A stretch of DNA of 7,473 nt from Thermoplasmata archaeon (lineage in GTDB: Archaea; Thermoplasmatota; Thermoplasmata; Thermoplasmatales; GCA-001856825), in assembly GCA_021831005.1 (NCBI GenBank), contig JAKBNO010000006.1, positions 1-7,473 on the forward strand. The letters run 5' to 3'. Of the stretch, positions 1 through 5,154 are shown piece after piece. Position 1 is the first letter of the stretch, and each line of letters starts with the position of its first letter. The notes under the pieces are model-generated. The model was not told the origin of the DNA. It ran no database searches and saw nothing but the letters and a program-made list of their open reading frames with translations. Both the position numbers and the translations under genes were made by a program.

Positions 1-82
1 TAGTCCAGAAGTCATTGGCATAGTTTACCAACCTCCTACTCTATCCATCAAAACTGACATTAAATACATCGCTAAATCTACC

Positions 83-398
83 TCAAGGTAAAATTGGCTC
101 GTTTTATTTAATCTTAGTGGATTTCAGCTATTTCATGCACCCGAATAAAGTTCTTGCACTACCTCTCCAACTATTCCAGAGAAGTCTCAAATCGACATTC
201 TCCCGAAGTTCCATTGACACTTTTTCAAAAACAGGGGAATTGCTTTTCGCCCTGCAATATTAAAACCTGGTAAATTTGATTTAGGTTCCTCTCCTGAGAA
301 CTAGTCACATTTGAAACGTCCATATTTCTAGGTATGCTACGAGGCAAGAGATGTATCGTCATACTCGCTAAATTGTCCGCAAGTTGAGCAGGTCTCAC
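83..398 (-). pseudogene. Decayed MarR-family transcriptional regulator (putative)
   Basis: No intact frame exists here, but pieces of a MarR winged-helix protein appear in the right order across three minus-strand frames. Bases 398-226 encode an N-terminal helix region with LADNLASM and MDVSNVTSSQERNLNQIY, resembling MarR helices 1-2 (the LTxxQxxVLxxI pattern). Bases 223-188 give KVSMELRENVDL, like the helix before the recognition helix. Bases 180-169 give SGIV, as in the recognition helix (xSGIVxRL). Bases 167-83 give KNFIRVHEIAEI and then RANFTLR, like the wing and the strand after it (GxIxRVHDxxDRR...xLT). At least three frame changes and several stops separate the pieces. The GTG at 398 overlaps the permease stop, as expected for the third gene of the ABC operon. 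A full-length MarR (about 140 residues) would end near base 1 or just outside the window; bases 1-82 show nothing further that I recognise. The assignment rests on motif order alone. Sequencing errors could mimic some frameshifts, but not the number of stops. Confidence 0.45.
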
Positions 399-1165
399 AC
401 GGTCGCTGATAGTTTTATTCGTTTGTAGGTATACGATGCTATTCCCATAAAGACTACAGACGTGATAATGAGAATGACAATGTAGTAAATATCTACTGCA
501 GAGGTGGTGTTAAGGAAAGCACTGCGTATCCCGTCCACAACATATGTAAGAGGATTCAATTTTGCAGCAGCTGCAAGTGCTCCAGGAGTTTGCGAAGTAA
601 TCGGATAGAAGACCGAACTCGTGAATGTCACGACGAAGAACATGACGTTGCTTATGACGTTGAACACTTGATTCGACCTTACGGTAGCACCCAACGCAAG
701 CATGATCGAACCAAAAGTGAGGGTACCGAGCACGAGAAATATGAAAACAAGCAGGAATCCGAATACTGTGATCTTTAAAGATATAAATGGAATCGCGACC
801 AGAATCATGATAAGGGCACCTCCGAACGTTACAAGTATCATTGCGAGGAGATTACTCAACTGGTATTCGAACCTAGAAAAAGGCATCGAAAATATCTGTT
901 CAAGCATTCCAGTTCTCTTGTCTGACCAAAGCACCCAGCCTGCCATCGATCCCCCCATGAGGATCTGGTCTGCAACGACCCCAGGAGCGATGAATGTCAC
1001 ATACGATAGGTTCGTGCCTCCGTAATTGAAAGTGTGAATTATCGAACCCATCATAAGTCCCATTATGAGGAGGTATCCGACAGGTAGCAATATTAGGAAT
1101 GATATTGTGTTTATATCTAGGGCAGATCTGATGATTCTGTATGTGAGTCTAATTATGCTATTCAT
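395..1165 (-). CDS. ABC-2 type transporter permease
   Basis: Membrane subunit of an ABC exporter of the DrrB/NodJ (ABC2_membrane) type, probably a homodimer in the cytoplasmic membrane working with the ATPase encoded just upstream. From the ATG at 1165 it is 256 residues, normal for the family. It shows six hydrophobic segments: two near the N-terminus, three in the middle and one at the end (IYYIVILIITSVVFMGIA). Between segments 2 and 3 lies the family's cytoplasmic element (about residues 86-100, GMLEQIFSMPFSRFE), matching the usual GTLEQLLxTPxSR coupling region. A GTG at 1177 could extend it by four residues, but that GTG is part of the AGGTGA Shine-Dalgarno site that serves the ATG at 1165. 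With the ATG start, the gene overlaps the end of the ATPase gene by eight bases, suggesting translational coupling. The substrate cannot be read from the sequence; drugs, lipids or polysaccharide precursors are all possible. Confidence 0.9.
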   Translation of the reverse strand: MNSIIRLTYRIIRSALDINTISFLILLPVGYLLIMGLMMGSIIHTFNYGGTNLSYVTFIAPGVVADQILMGGSMAGWVLWSDKRTGMLEQIFSMPFSRFEYQLSNLLAMILVTFGGALIMILVAIPFISLKITVFGFLLVFIFLVLGTLTFGSIMLALGATVRSNQVFNVISNVMFFVVTFTSSVFYPITSQTPGALAAAAKLNPLTYVVDGIRSAFLNTTSAVDIYYIVILIITSVVFMGIASYTYKRIKLSATV

Positions 1166-2105
1166 TGTGGTGTTCACCTACCACTTTGAAGAAGACGTCT
1201 TCCAGTTCTGTCTTCTTAACGTTCAACCAGAGAAGGGAACTCGCTTCCTGTCTGATATAGTCATTGATTATCTCCATAGTTTCAGGAACCTTGTTTGTCA
1301 CTATCTTAATGGGATGGTCTAAGCTCGTAGATGGGTCGACAACTCCACCATCCATTTTTTGCTTAAGTCTTTCCACAAGCTTTATGGGATCTTTATCAAC
1401 CATTACCTCAATGGTCCTTTCTCCCTCATAACTAGCCTTTAGGTTATCAATGGAATCTACAGCATACAGTTTCCCGTGATTGATAATGCCCACTCTGTCA
1501 CAAAGAAAGTCAGCTTCTTCAAGGTTGTGTGTTGTGAAAAATACTGTGGTGCCCTCCTTAGCAAGTGATTTGAAATAAGTCAACAAACTCCTTCTTGCTA
1601 TCGGGTCCAACCCGATTGTTGGTTCATCCAAAAAGAGGAGTTTAGAGTCGTGCATCAACTCTCTCACAAGTTGCAATCTCCTTCTCTGACCAATGGAAAT
1701 GTCAGCCGCCATCGTTTTCCTGATTTCGCCCAGATCGAATTTGGAAATAAGTTCCTCCATCTTCTTCTTTACCTCGATTCTCGGTATGTTCCAGAGAGTC
1801 CCATAGATGAGCATGTTGTTTTCAACCGTTAGATTCCATTCGTAGCTGGGCTGCTGCAGAATTACTCCGATCTTCTTCCGGATCTCCAGGCCATACTTGG
1901 TCACATCCATCCCAAGAACATTTACGGTTCCTCCAGTCGGTCTTATCAACGTGGTCAGAACTCGAATGGTAGTAGTCTTTCCAGCCCCATTAGGTCCAAG
2001 GAAACCGAATATCTCTCCTTCTTTAACTTCAAAGTTGAGATCATCGACAACATACTTCTTCCCGTCGTACGATACCCTCAGATTACGGACTTCTATTGAG
2101 TTCAT
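1158..2105 (-). CDS. ABC transporter ATP-binding protein (DrrA-like)
   Basis: Cytoplasmic ATPase that powers the exporter formed with the ABC-2 permease encoded downstream. All ABC hallmarks are present: Walker A GPNGAGKTT (residues 37-45), the Q-loop at VILQQP (81-86), a signature motif in the variant form ISIGQRRR (136-143) in place of LSGGQ, Walker B LLFLDEP (156-162, Asp160 and Glu161), the D-loop GLDP just after it, and the switch histidine in TTHNLEEAD (His193). Residues from about 220 to 315 form the C-terminal extension typical of the DrrA/CcmA-like export group. The length of 315 residues is normal for that group. The ATG at 2105 has a TATA box centred 30 bases upstream, so the mRNA is probably leaderless or nearly so; no Shine-Dalgarno site is evident. 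The gene is first in an operon with the permease and, formerly, a MarR-type regulator. Confidence 0.95.
   Translation of the reverse strand: MNSIEVRNLRVSYDGKKYVVDDLNFEVKEGEIFGFLGPNGAGKTTTIRVLTTLIRPTGGTVNVLGMDVTKYGLEIRKKIGVILQQPSYEWNLTVENNMLIYGTLWNIPRIEVKKKMEELISKFDLGEIRKTMAADISIGQRRRLQLVRELMHDSKLLFLDEPTIGLDPIARRSLLTYFKSLAKEGTTVFFTTHNLEEADFLCDRVGIINHGKLYAVDSIDNLKASYEGERTIEVMVDKDPIKLVERLKQKMDGGVVDPSTSLDHPIKIVTNKVPETMEIINDYIRQEASSLLWLNVKKTELEDVFFKVVGEHHNE
1174..1179 (-). promoter_or_regulatory. Shine-Dalgarno site of the ABC permease
   Basis: AGGTGA on the minus strand, eight bases before the ATG at 1163-1165 and inside the 3' end of the ATPase gene. The alternative GTG start at 1175-1177 lies within this motif, so it would have no ribosome binding site of its own; this favours the ATG. 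Confidence 0.6.
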
Positions 2106-2125
2106 TTTATTTGTTCACTATGGAA

Positions 2126-2146
2126 ATTTACTATAAATAAGTAAAT
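2126..2146 (-). promoter_or_regulatory. Promoter of the ABC operon with palindromic operator over the TATA box
   Basis: On the minus strand, TTATTTATAG (2140-2131) is a good archaeal TATA box centred about 30 bases before the ATG at 2105. It sits inside a perfect inverted repeat: arms ATTTACT (2126-2132) and AGTAAAT (2140-2146) around a 7-base AT spacer, 21 bases in all. A dimeric winged-helix repressor bound here would block TBP. MarR-type operators are typically palindromes of this size, and a MarR remnant ends this operon. Confidence 0.55.
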
Positions 2147-2377
2147 GGATGCGATGCGAATTCTGTTTGAACATCGCTTTAGGTGATCCTCCCCATGGGT
2201 AACTTTCCAAACTCCCTGAACCCGCCAAGAAGAGGAAGTCGGAGGAATTTTCTCTATACAATCAGCCTGCCTATAGTGTTGTTGACAACCAAGCGCCCTG
2301 TAAATGTTCCCTCAGTTACAGTCACCGTAACGTCAAAAAATGTGACAATAAAACCTAGTATTTTCCGACCGAAATTT
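2147..2377. other. Intergenic region without a convincing gene
   Basis: This stretch separates the divergent ABC operon and the small Cys-rich gene. A plus-strand frame starting at GTG 2183 and ending at 2410 would give 75 residues, basic and Ser/Thr/Val-rich, with no recognised motif and no separate Shine-Dalgarno site or promoter. A minus-strand frame from about 2432 to 2270 is also open (with VTVTVTEGTFTGRLVV) but has no ATG, GTG or TTG start in a suitable place. Both may be chance or remnants. No repeat, RNA gene or mobile element is evident. Confidence 0.4.
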
Positions 2378-2381
2378 GAAC

Positions 2382-2395
2382 TGAAATCTTTAAAT
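2382..2395 (+). promoter_or_regulatory. BRE/TATA promoter of the small Cys-rich gene
   Basis: TGAAAT (BRE-like, 2382-2387) is followed directly by CTTTAAAT (2388-2395), centred about 25 bases before the ATG at 2417. That spacing puts the transcription start on or next to the A of the ATG, meaning a leaderless mRNA. The good match supports the downstream frame as a real gene. Confidence 0.5.
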
Positions 2396-2416
2396 GGAGA
2401 GTTGGAATAATAACAG

Positions 2417-2668
2417 ATGGCAGTTCTTCAAATTGGATGGTGCAAAAATTGCAGCCATAAAATTGCACTTCACCCGAAGAAGAACAGCTGGATGCATTTC
2501 TCTCTGGGAAGGGGGTATTTGTTAACCCTTAACTGTTATTCCTACGCTGGTTCTACTAATACAAGCTTTGATTTGGGAGCATTCAAGCAGAGTCAATTCA
2601 AATGCGAATGCGTTGAGCCAGCGCTAGACGAAACCAAAGAAATACAGAAAAAACACGTACTTTGGTGA
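2417..2668 (+). CDS. Small Cys-rich putative zinc-binding protein
   Basis: An 83-residue protein that I cannot assign to a named family. It has a CKNC knuckle (Cys9, Cys12) near the N-terminus and a second pair CEC (Cys63, Cys65) near the C-terminus, with a lone Cys40 and several histidines (14, 19, 27) between. The segment CKNCSHKI...NSWMHFS is reminiscent of small zinc-ribbon proteins with a CxxC-x(n)-W-x-H pattern, in which a second Cys pair follows closely and an acidic or proline-rich tail ends the chain; here the tail begins ECVEPALDETKEI. The spacer between the two pairs is about 50 residues, longer than in a minimal ribbon, and contains an uncharged Tyr/Ser/Thr stretch (residues 34-50). 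The start at ATG 2417 fits a leaderless promoter. No signal peptide or membrane segment is seen. It could be a redox or metal-binding accessory protein; a spurious frame is the main alternative. Confidence 0.5.
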   Translation: MAVLQIGWCKNCSHKIALHPKKNSWMHFSLGRGYLLTLNCYSYAGSTNTSFDLGAFKQSQFKCECVEPALDETKEIQKKHVLW

Positions 2669-2846
2669 CACGGCTCAAAGGCAAACCTCGGCCCCATACA
2701 CCTCTTAGTCATTGCGTTTTGCTCTCAAGATAAACTTGTCATGTGCTCCCAAGGCCATACTATTAAGATTGATCACCGACAACGAAACGACATTTAGCGG
2801 GAATGGTCTAGACACTCCTTGAAAACGTTTTATCATACCTGGGACA

Positions 2847-2857
2847 GAAACTATAAT
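2847..2857 (+). promoter_or_regulatory. Candidate promoter of the NifX-like gene
   Basis: GAAA (BRE-like) followed by CTATAAT, centred about 26 bases upstream of roughly 2880. This would give a short leader carrying the Shine-Dalgarno site at 2885-2890. An alternative TATA, TTTTAT at 2828-2833, lies next to a perfect 10-base palindrome AAAACGTTTT (2822-2831) and would give a leader of about 38 bases. The sequence does not decide between them. Confidence 0.35.
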
Positions 2858-2884
2858 CTGCGAAAAAAAACTGTCGACCCCAAC

Positions 2885-2890
2885 GGTGAT
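2885..2890 (+). promoter_or_regulatory. Shine-Dalgarno site fixing the TTG start of the NifX-like gene
   Basis: GGTGAT, complementary to the 3' end of archaeal 16S rRNA, stands five bases before the TTG at 2896. It supports the unusual TTG start. The protein from there begins with IIGIPTDD, the normal N-terminus of the family. Confidence 0.6.
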
Positions 2891-2895
2891 TTAAG

Positions 2896-3216
2896 TTGAT
2901 AATTGGAATTCCTACCGATGACGAGGTTAAAGTGTCAGAGCATTTTGGAAGGTCTAAATTTTTCCTGATTGTTAAAATCGAAAGCGGAAAGGTGATCGAA
3001 AGACGACTGCACGAGAACCCCCACAACAGAGAATCCGACGACCAAATGGGACACGGAATGGTGCTAAAGTTAATGACTGACAATGGAGTGAACAAAGTGA
3101 TATGCACAAACATGGGTCCCAGAATGGTTGATAATTTAGGAAAACTGAAGATAGCAATTGAGAGATGTAGACCGGAATCCAGCATAGCCGAAGTTATTGG
3201 AATGGAAGCAGTTTAA
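2896..3216 (+). CDS. NifX/NifB-C-terminal-like (dinitrogenase Fe-Mo cofactor) domain protein
   Basis: A single-domain protein of 106 residues belonging to the Dinitro_iron-Mo_co superfamily (MTH1175-like), an RNase H-like fold. Family features seen are the N-terminal strand IIGIPTDD, the signature SEHFGRSKFFLIV (about residues 13-25), a Gly/His stretch DDQMGHGM (about 48-55), the segment VNKVICTNMGPRMVDNL (about 66-82), and a C-terminal helix. Length and start are typical; TTG is used as the start behind GGTGAT. Members related to NifX, NafY and VnfX bind nitrogenase metal clusters, but many archaea that do not fix nitrogen carry stand-alone copies whose role is unknown. No nif gene is present here, so nitrogen fixation should not be inferred; iron-sulfur or other metal handling is a cautious guess. 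The His-rich tract found in some relatives is missing. The gene stands alone and faces the MTHFR-like gene. Confidence 0.85.
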   Translation: MIIGIPTDDEVKVSEHFGRSKFFLIVKIESGKVIERRLHENPHNRESDDQMGHGMVLKLMTDNGVNKVICTNMGPRMVDNLGKLKIAIERCRPESSIAEVIGMEAV

Positions 3217-3230
3217 AAATTGTAATACAG

Positions 3231-3253
3231 AAAAATAGGATATCTTCTTATCC
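3231..3253 (-). terminator. Hairpin plus T-tract terminator of the MTHFR-like gene
   Basis: Read on the minus strand, GGATA (3253-3249), a 6-base loop and TATCC (3242-3238) form a short stem followed at once by TATTTTT (3237-3231). More T runs follow towards 3217. It lies about 55 bases after the stop of the minus-strand gene and just beyond the stop of the convergent NifX-like gene. Confidence 0.45.
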
Positions 3254-3276
3254 AAGACCGGGCTAATTTAAGGTCA

Positions 3277-3297
3277 TTTGACTAAATTCGAGTCAAA
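3277..3297. repeat. Perfect 7-bp inverted repeat between convergent genes
   Basis: TTTGACT (3277-3283) and AGTCAAA (3291-3297) are exact reverse complements around a 7-base loop. The repeat lies in the 91-base gap between the stops of two convergent genes. It could form an RNA stem on either strand and help termination or protect 3' ends, but no T-tract follows it closely. Confidence 0.45.
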
Positions 3298-3307
3298 ATG
3301 TCGAGCG

Positions 3308-4315
3308 TTAGTTTCCCGTATACTTCTTGACAAAATCCGCTACATCTGATCCGTTCATTTCTATGACCTTTGAGAAGGTTTCAAGCATACTTACAGAAGA
3401 TGGGAAATTGGACTTCGTCAGTTGTTCTATGTTAATTCCTGTCGGAACTCGTATTCCTTTTTCATCCATAGCAGAAACAATTTCGCTGTAAACTCTCAGG
3501 GAATTAATTATTGATCGTTTGGATGACTCTGCAAGATCGTTGTTTTCCAGTATGTAATCCTTTGCTTTATTCGGCAATTCAACAGCAAGAAAATCAAGAA
3601 GGTTGAGATCTGCAATGCTTCTCACGGGTCCGAAACTGAATAGTACAGTAGCAGGTTTAACACCCGCAACATCGCATTGCTTGTTATATTCGCTTATCAG
3701 ATGAATAGCCGGGGTGCTATCAAAAAGAAGCTGGGTCGTAAAGAACTCTGCTCCTGCGATTGTCTTGAAGAGCATTCTCTTTGCCTCATCCTTACGCTCA
3801 GGCAACGAAATATTTCCTATCGTTATCTCCTCTCTATGAAACTCCTGCCAAAGTCGCCTTGCTATTACATTAGCTTCTGAAACACTCGGTCCGGGATACC
3901 TATGATGCCTGGTGTTTCCCCCGACGAAAATAAGGTTGCTGATCCCGAGTGAATGTGTCTCCCTGATCCAGTCCACAAAGTTTTCGTAGTTCTCGATGTG
4001 GGCTACGACTTTGTTGACTAGGGCGTCTATGTGAAGTATGTCAGCAGTACCTCTTGAAAGCATTCTCGTGTATATGCTATTGTATCTGGGTTTACCCTCA
4101 TGGTTCTCTTCAACTAACTCCGGGACGCTGACTGCGTTGAGCCTAGAAAAGGAACTGAGGGCAGTTCCCAACTCTTCTTTCCTGTTGTTGAGATTTTTCA
4201 TTATCTTGTCGTCGTGCGCTTGATCACCAGTTTTGCTGTCCCTCAACGGAATAGCTGTAAACACCAACGGCTTTCTTGAGAGAAGGTTCTTGAAATTACT
4301 CTGGTCACTTGCCAT
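3308..4315 (-). CDS. Methylenetetrahydrofolate reductase-like TIM-barrel protein
   Basis: A soluble 335-residue protein resembling the MTHFR (MetF) flavoprotein superfamily, which reduces 5,10-methylene-tetrahydrofolate (or a pterin analogue) to the 5-methyl form used for methionine synthesis. Supporting segments are the early strand KPLVFTAIP (residues 15-23), NLIFVGGNTRHHRYPGP (127-143) where MetF has its glycine-rich ILALxGD strand, a short ITIGNISLPER (164-174) in place of the family's VGxYPExH, and GAEFFTTQLLFDS (188-200), the best match to the MetF pattern GADFxxTQxFFD. VPTGINIEQL (290-299) may correspond to a late barrel strand. The match is to a divergent subgroup (possibly the short mycobacterial-type MTHFR), so flavin use and cofactor are unproven. 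The ATG at 4315 follows a TATA box by about 25 bases, so the mRNA is probably leaderless. Its promoter region is shared with the divergent HAD gene. A related barrel enzyme with another substrate is possible. Confidence 0.65.
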   Translation of the reverse strand: MASDQSNFKNLLSRKPLVFTAIPLRDSKTGDQAHDDKIMKNLNNRKEELGTALSSFSRLNAVSVPELVEENHEGKPRYNSIYTRMLSRGTADILHIDALVNKVVAHIENYENFVDWIRETHSLGISNLIFVGGNTRHHRYPGPSVSEANVIARRLWQEFHREEITIGNISLPERKDEAKRMLFKTIAGAEFFTTQLLFDSTPAIHLISEYNKQCDVAGVKPATVLFSFGPVRSIADLNLLDFLAVELPNKAKDYILENNDLAESSKRSIINSLRVYSEIVSAMDEKGIRVPTGINIEQLTKSNFPSSVSMLETFSKVIEMNGSDVADFVKKYTGN

Positions 4316-4335
4316 TTAATAACTGAAACATTTTG

Positions 4336-4343
4336 TTATATAA
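4336..4343 (-). promoter_or_regulatory. TATA box of the MTHFR-like gene
   Basis: TTATATAA is centred about 25 bases upstream of the ATG at 4315 on the minus strand, placing transcription initiation at the start codon. No Shine-Dalgarno site is seen, in keeping with a leaderless mRNA. Confidence 0.55.
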
Positions 4344-4356
4344 GAATATCCTAGTT

Positions 4357-4386
4357 TTGAAATTCAATTATACCAGAGAATTTCAA
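4357..4386. repeat. Perfect 9-bp inverted repeat between divergent promoters
   Basis: TTGAAATTC (4357-4365) and GAATTTCAA (4378-4386) are exact reverse complements separated by 12 bases. The arms are 21 bases apart centre to centre, two helical turns, so a dimer could bind both on one DNA face. It lies between the TATA boxes of the MTHFR-like gene (14 bases away) and the HAD gene (about 20 bases away), the expected place for a shared regulator site. The binding protein is unknown. Confidence 0.5.
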
Positions 4387-4404
4387 GAAGTTAGTCAATG
4401 GGAG

Positions 4405-4415
4405 TCTATATATTT
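4405..4415 (+). promoter_or_regulatory. TATA box of the HAD hydrolase gene
   Basis: TCTATATATTT is centred 28-29 bases before the GTG at 4439, so transcription should begin at or within a few bases of the start codon. This supports the GTG start, which has no Shine-Dalgarno site. Confidence 0.55.
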
Positions 4416-4438
4416 GCGATATCTTTTCATTCATACTT

Positions 4439-5092
4439 GTGAAGCCAAATACTCTCACGTTCGACTGTTATGGTACTTTGATCGATTGGAAAAGAGGAAT
4501 AGTTGATAATTTTAAGAGATTTTCCCGTTTAGGAAATTCTAATGACTTAGACATTTTCAATATGTATGTAGAACTCGAGTCAAAAAATGAGAATGACTAC
4601 TCAACCTATCGTCAGATACTTTCCACAACATTTTTAGCACTAGCACACCGACTGAAATTGAACCCAACTGAAGAAGAGGCAGAAAAGTTTGCTGATAGCA
4701 TATCCGAGTGGCCAGCTTTTGAAGACACCGTTTCCACCTTAAATATTCTCGGTGAAAATGGCTTCAAGAGAATCATCCTTTCGAATATTGACAGGTCCCT
4801 TCTAATAGGCACGATAGAAAGAAGTAAGATGCAGGTGGACGGGTTCATAACCGCAGAAGATGTCAAATCGTACAAACCTCAGACAGGTCACTGGCAGGAA
4901 CTATTGAAGAAATACCATTTGCAAAGGGAGCAGGTGATACACATAGCTGGCAGTATCTACCACGATATTATCCCTGCATCCAGTATGGGATTTGAGACAA
5001 TCTGGGTAAATAGATACAAAGAATCCCCGAGAGATGGGGTCTACCCAACCCATATTGTTCAATCCCTCTCTGAAGTCTTGAAAATCTTATAA
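4439..5092 (+). CDS. HAD-superfamily hydrolase, 2-haloacid dehalogenase-like
   Basis: A cytoplasmic HAD-fold hydrolase of 217 residues. Motif I is FDCYGTLIDW (residues 8-17) with Asp9 as the nucleophile; the position two residues later is Tyr11 instead of the Asp used by HAD phosphatases, as in type II 2-haloacid dehalogenases. Motif II is IILSNID (Ser115), motif III is DVKSYKPQTGHW (Lys143 or Lys146), and motif IV is HIAGSIYHDIIPA (Asp176), where the first acidic residue of the usual GDSxxxD is Gly171. The helical cap lies between motifs I and II (about residues 18-95). The D-x-Y motif argues against an ordinary phosphatase, but dehalogenase activity is not assured: many genomes carry such proteins with unknown substrates. 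The GTG start agrees with a leaderless promoter. The gene is divergent from the MTHFR-like gene and convergent with the permease-HisD operon. Confidence 0.85.
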   Translation: MKPNTLTFDCYGTLIDWKRGIVDNFKRFSRLGNSNDLDIFNMYVELESKNENDYSTYRQILSTTFLALAHRLKLNPTEEEAEKFADSISEWPAFEDTVSTLNILGENGFKRIILSNIDRSLLIGTIERSKMQVDGFITAEDVKSYKPQTGHWQELLKKYHLQREQVIHIAGSIYHDIIPASSMGFETIWVNRYKESPRDGVYPTHIVQSLSEVLKIL

Positions 5093-5094
5093 TT

Positions 5095-5116
5095 AAAAAA
5101 GTGAAAAAACAGAAAA
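5095..5116 (-). terminator. T-rich terminator of the permease-HisD operon
   Basis: Read on the minus strand, TTTT (5116-5113), TTTTTT (5109-5104) and TTTTTT (5100-5095) follow the HisD stop by about 40 bases. Runs of T without a strong stem are the usual archaeal termination signal. They end just short of the convergent HAD stop. Confidence 0.5.
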
Positions 5117-5154
5117 GAACTTCATTCTCTGAGCTCTAAATAATCCGCTATCTC

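Noticed and set aside
1..398. Insertion sequence or transposase remnant
   Set aside because: No terminal inverted repeats, target duplication or DDE-type motifs were found; the broken frames fit a MarR regulator better.
590..1025. Plus-strand frames within the ABC permease gene
   Set aside because: They are antisense to a well-supported membrane protein and show no independent coding signals.
2183..2410. Possible 75-residue plus-strand gene before the Cys-rich gene
   Set aside because: Its GTG start lacks a separate Shine-Dalgarno site or TATA box, the product has no recognisable motif, and the promoter of the next gene lies in its end. A minus-strand frame is open over part of the same bases.
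2808..3185. 125-residue minus-strand frame opposite the NifX-like gene
   Set aside because: The opposite strand encodes a clear family member over nearly the same bases; this frame is its antisense shadow with no motif.
2896..3216. NifX similarity as evidence for nitrogen fixation
   Set aside because: No nitrogenase or nif assembly gene is present, and stand-alone members of this superfamily are common in archaea that do not fix nitrogen.
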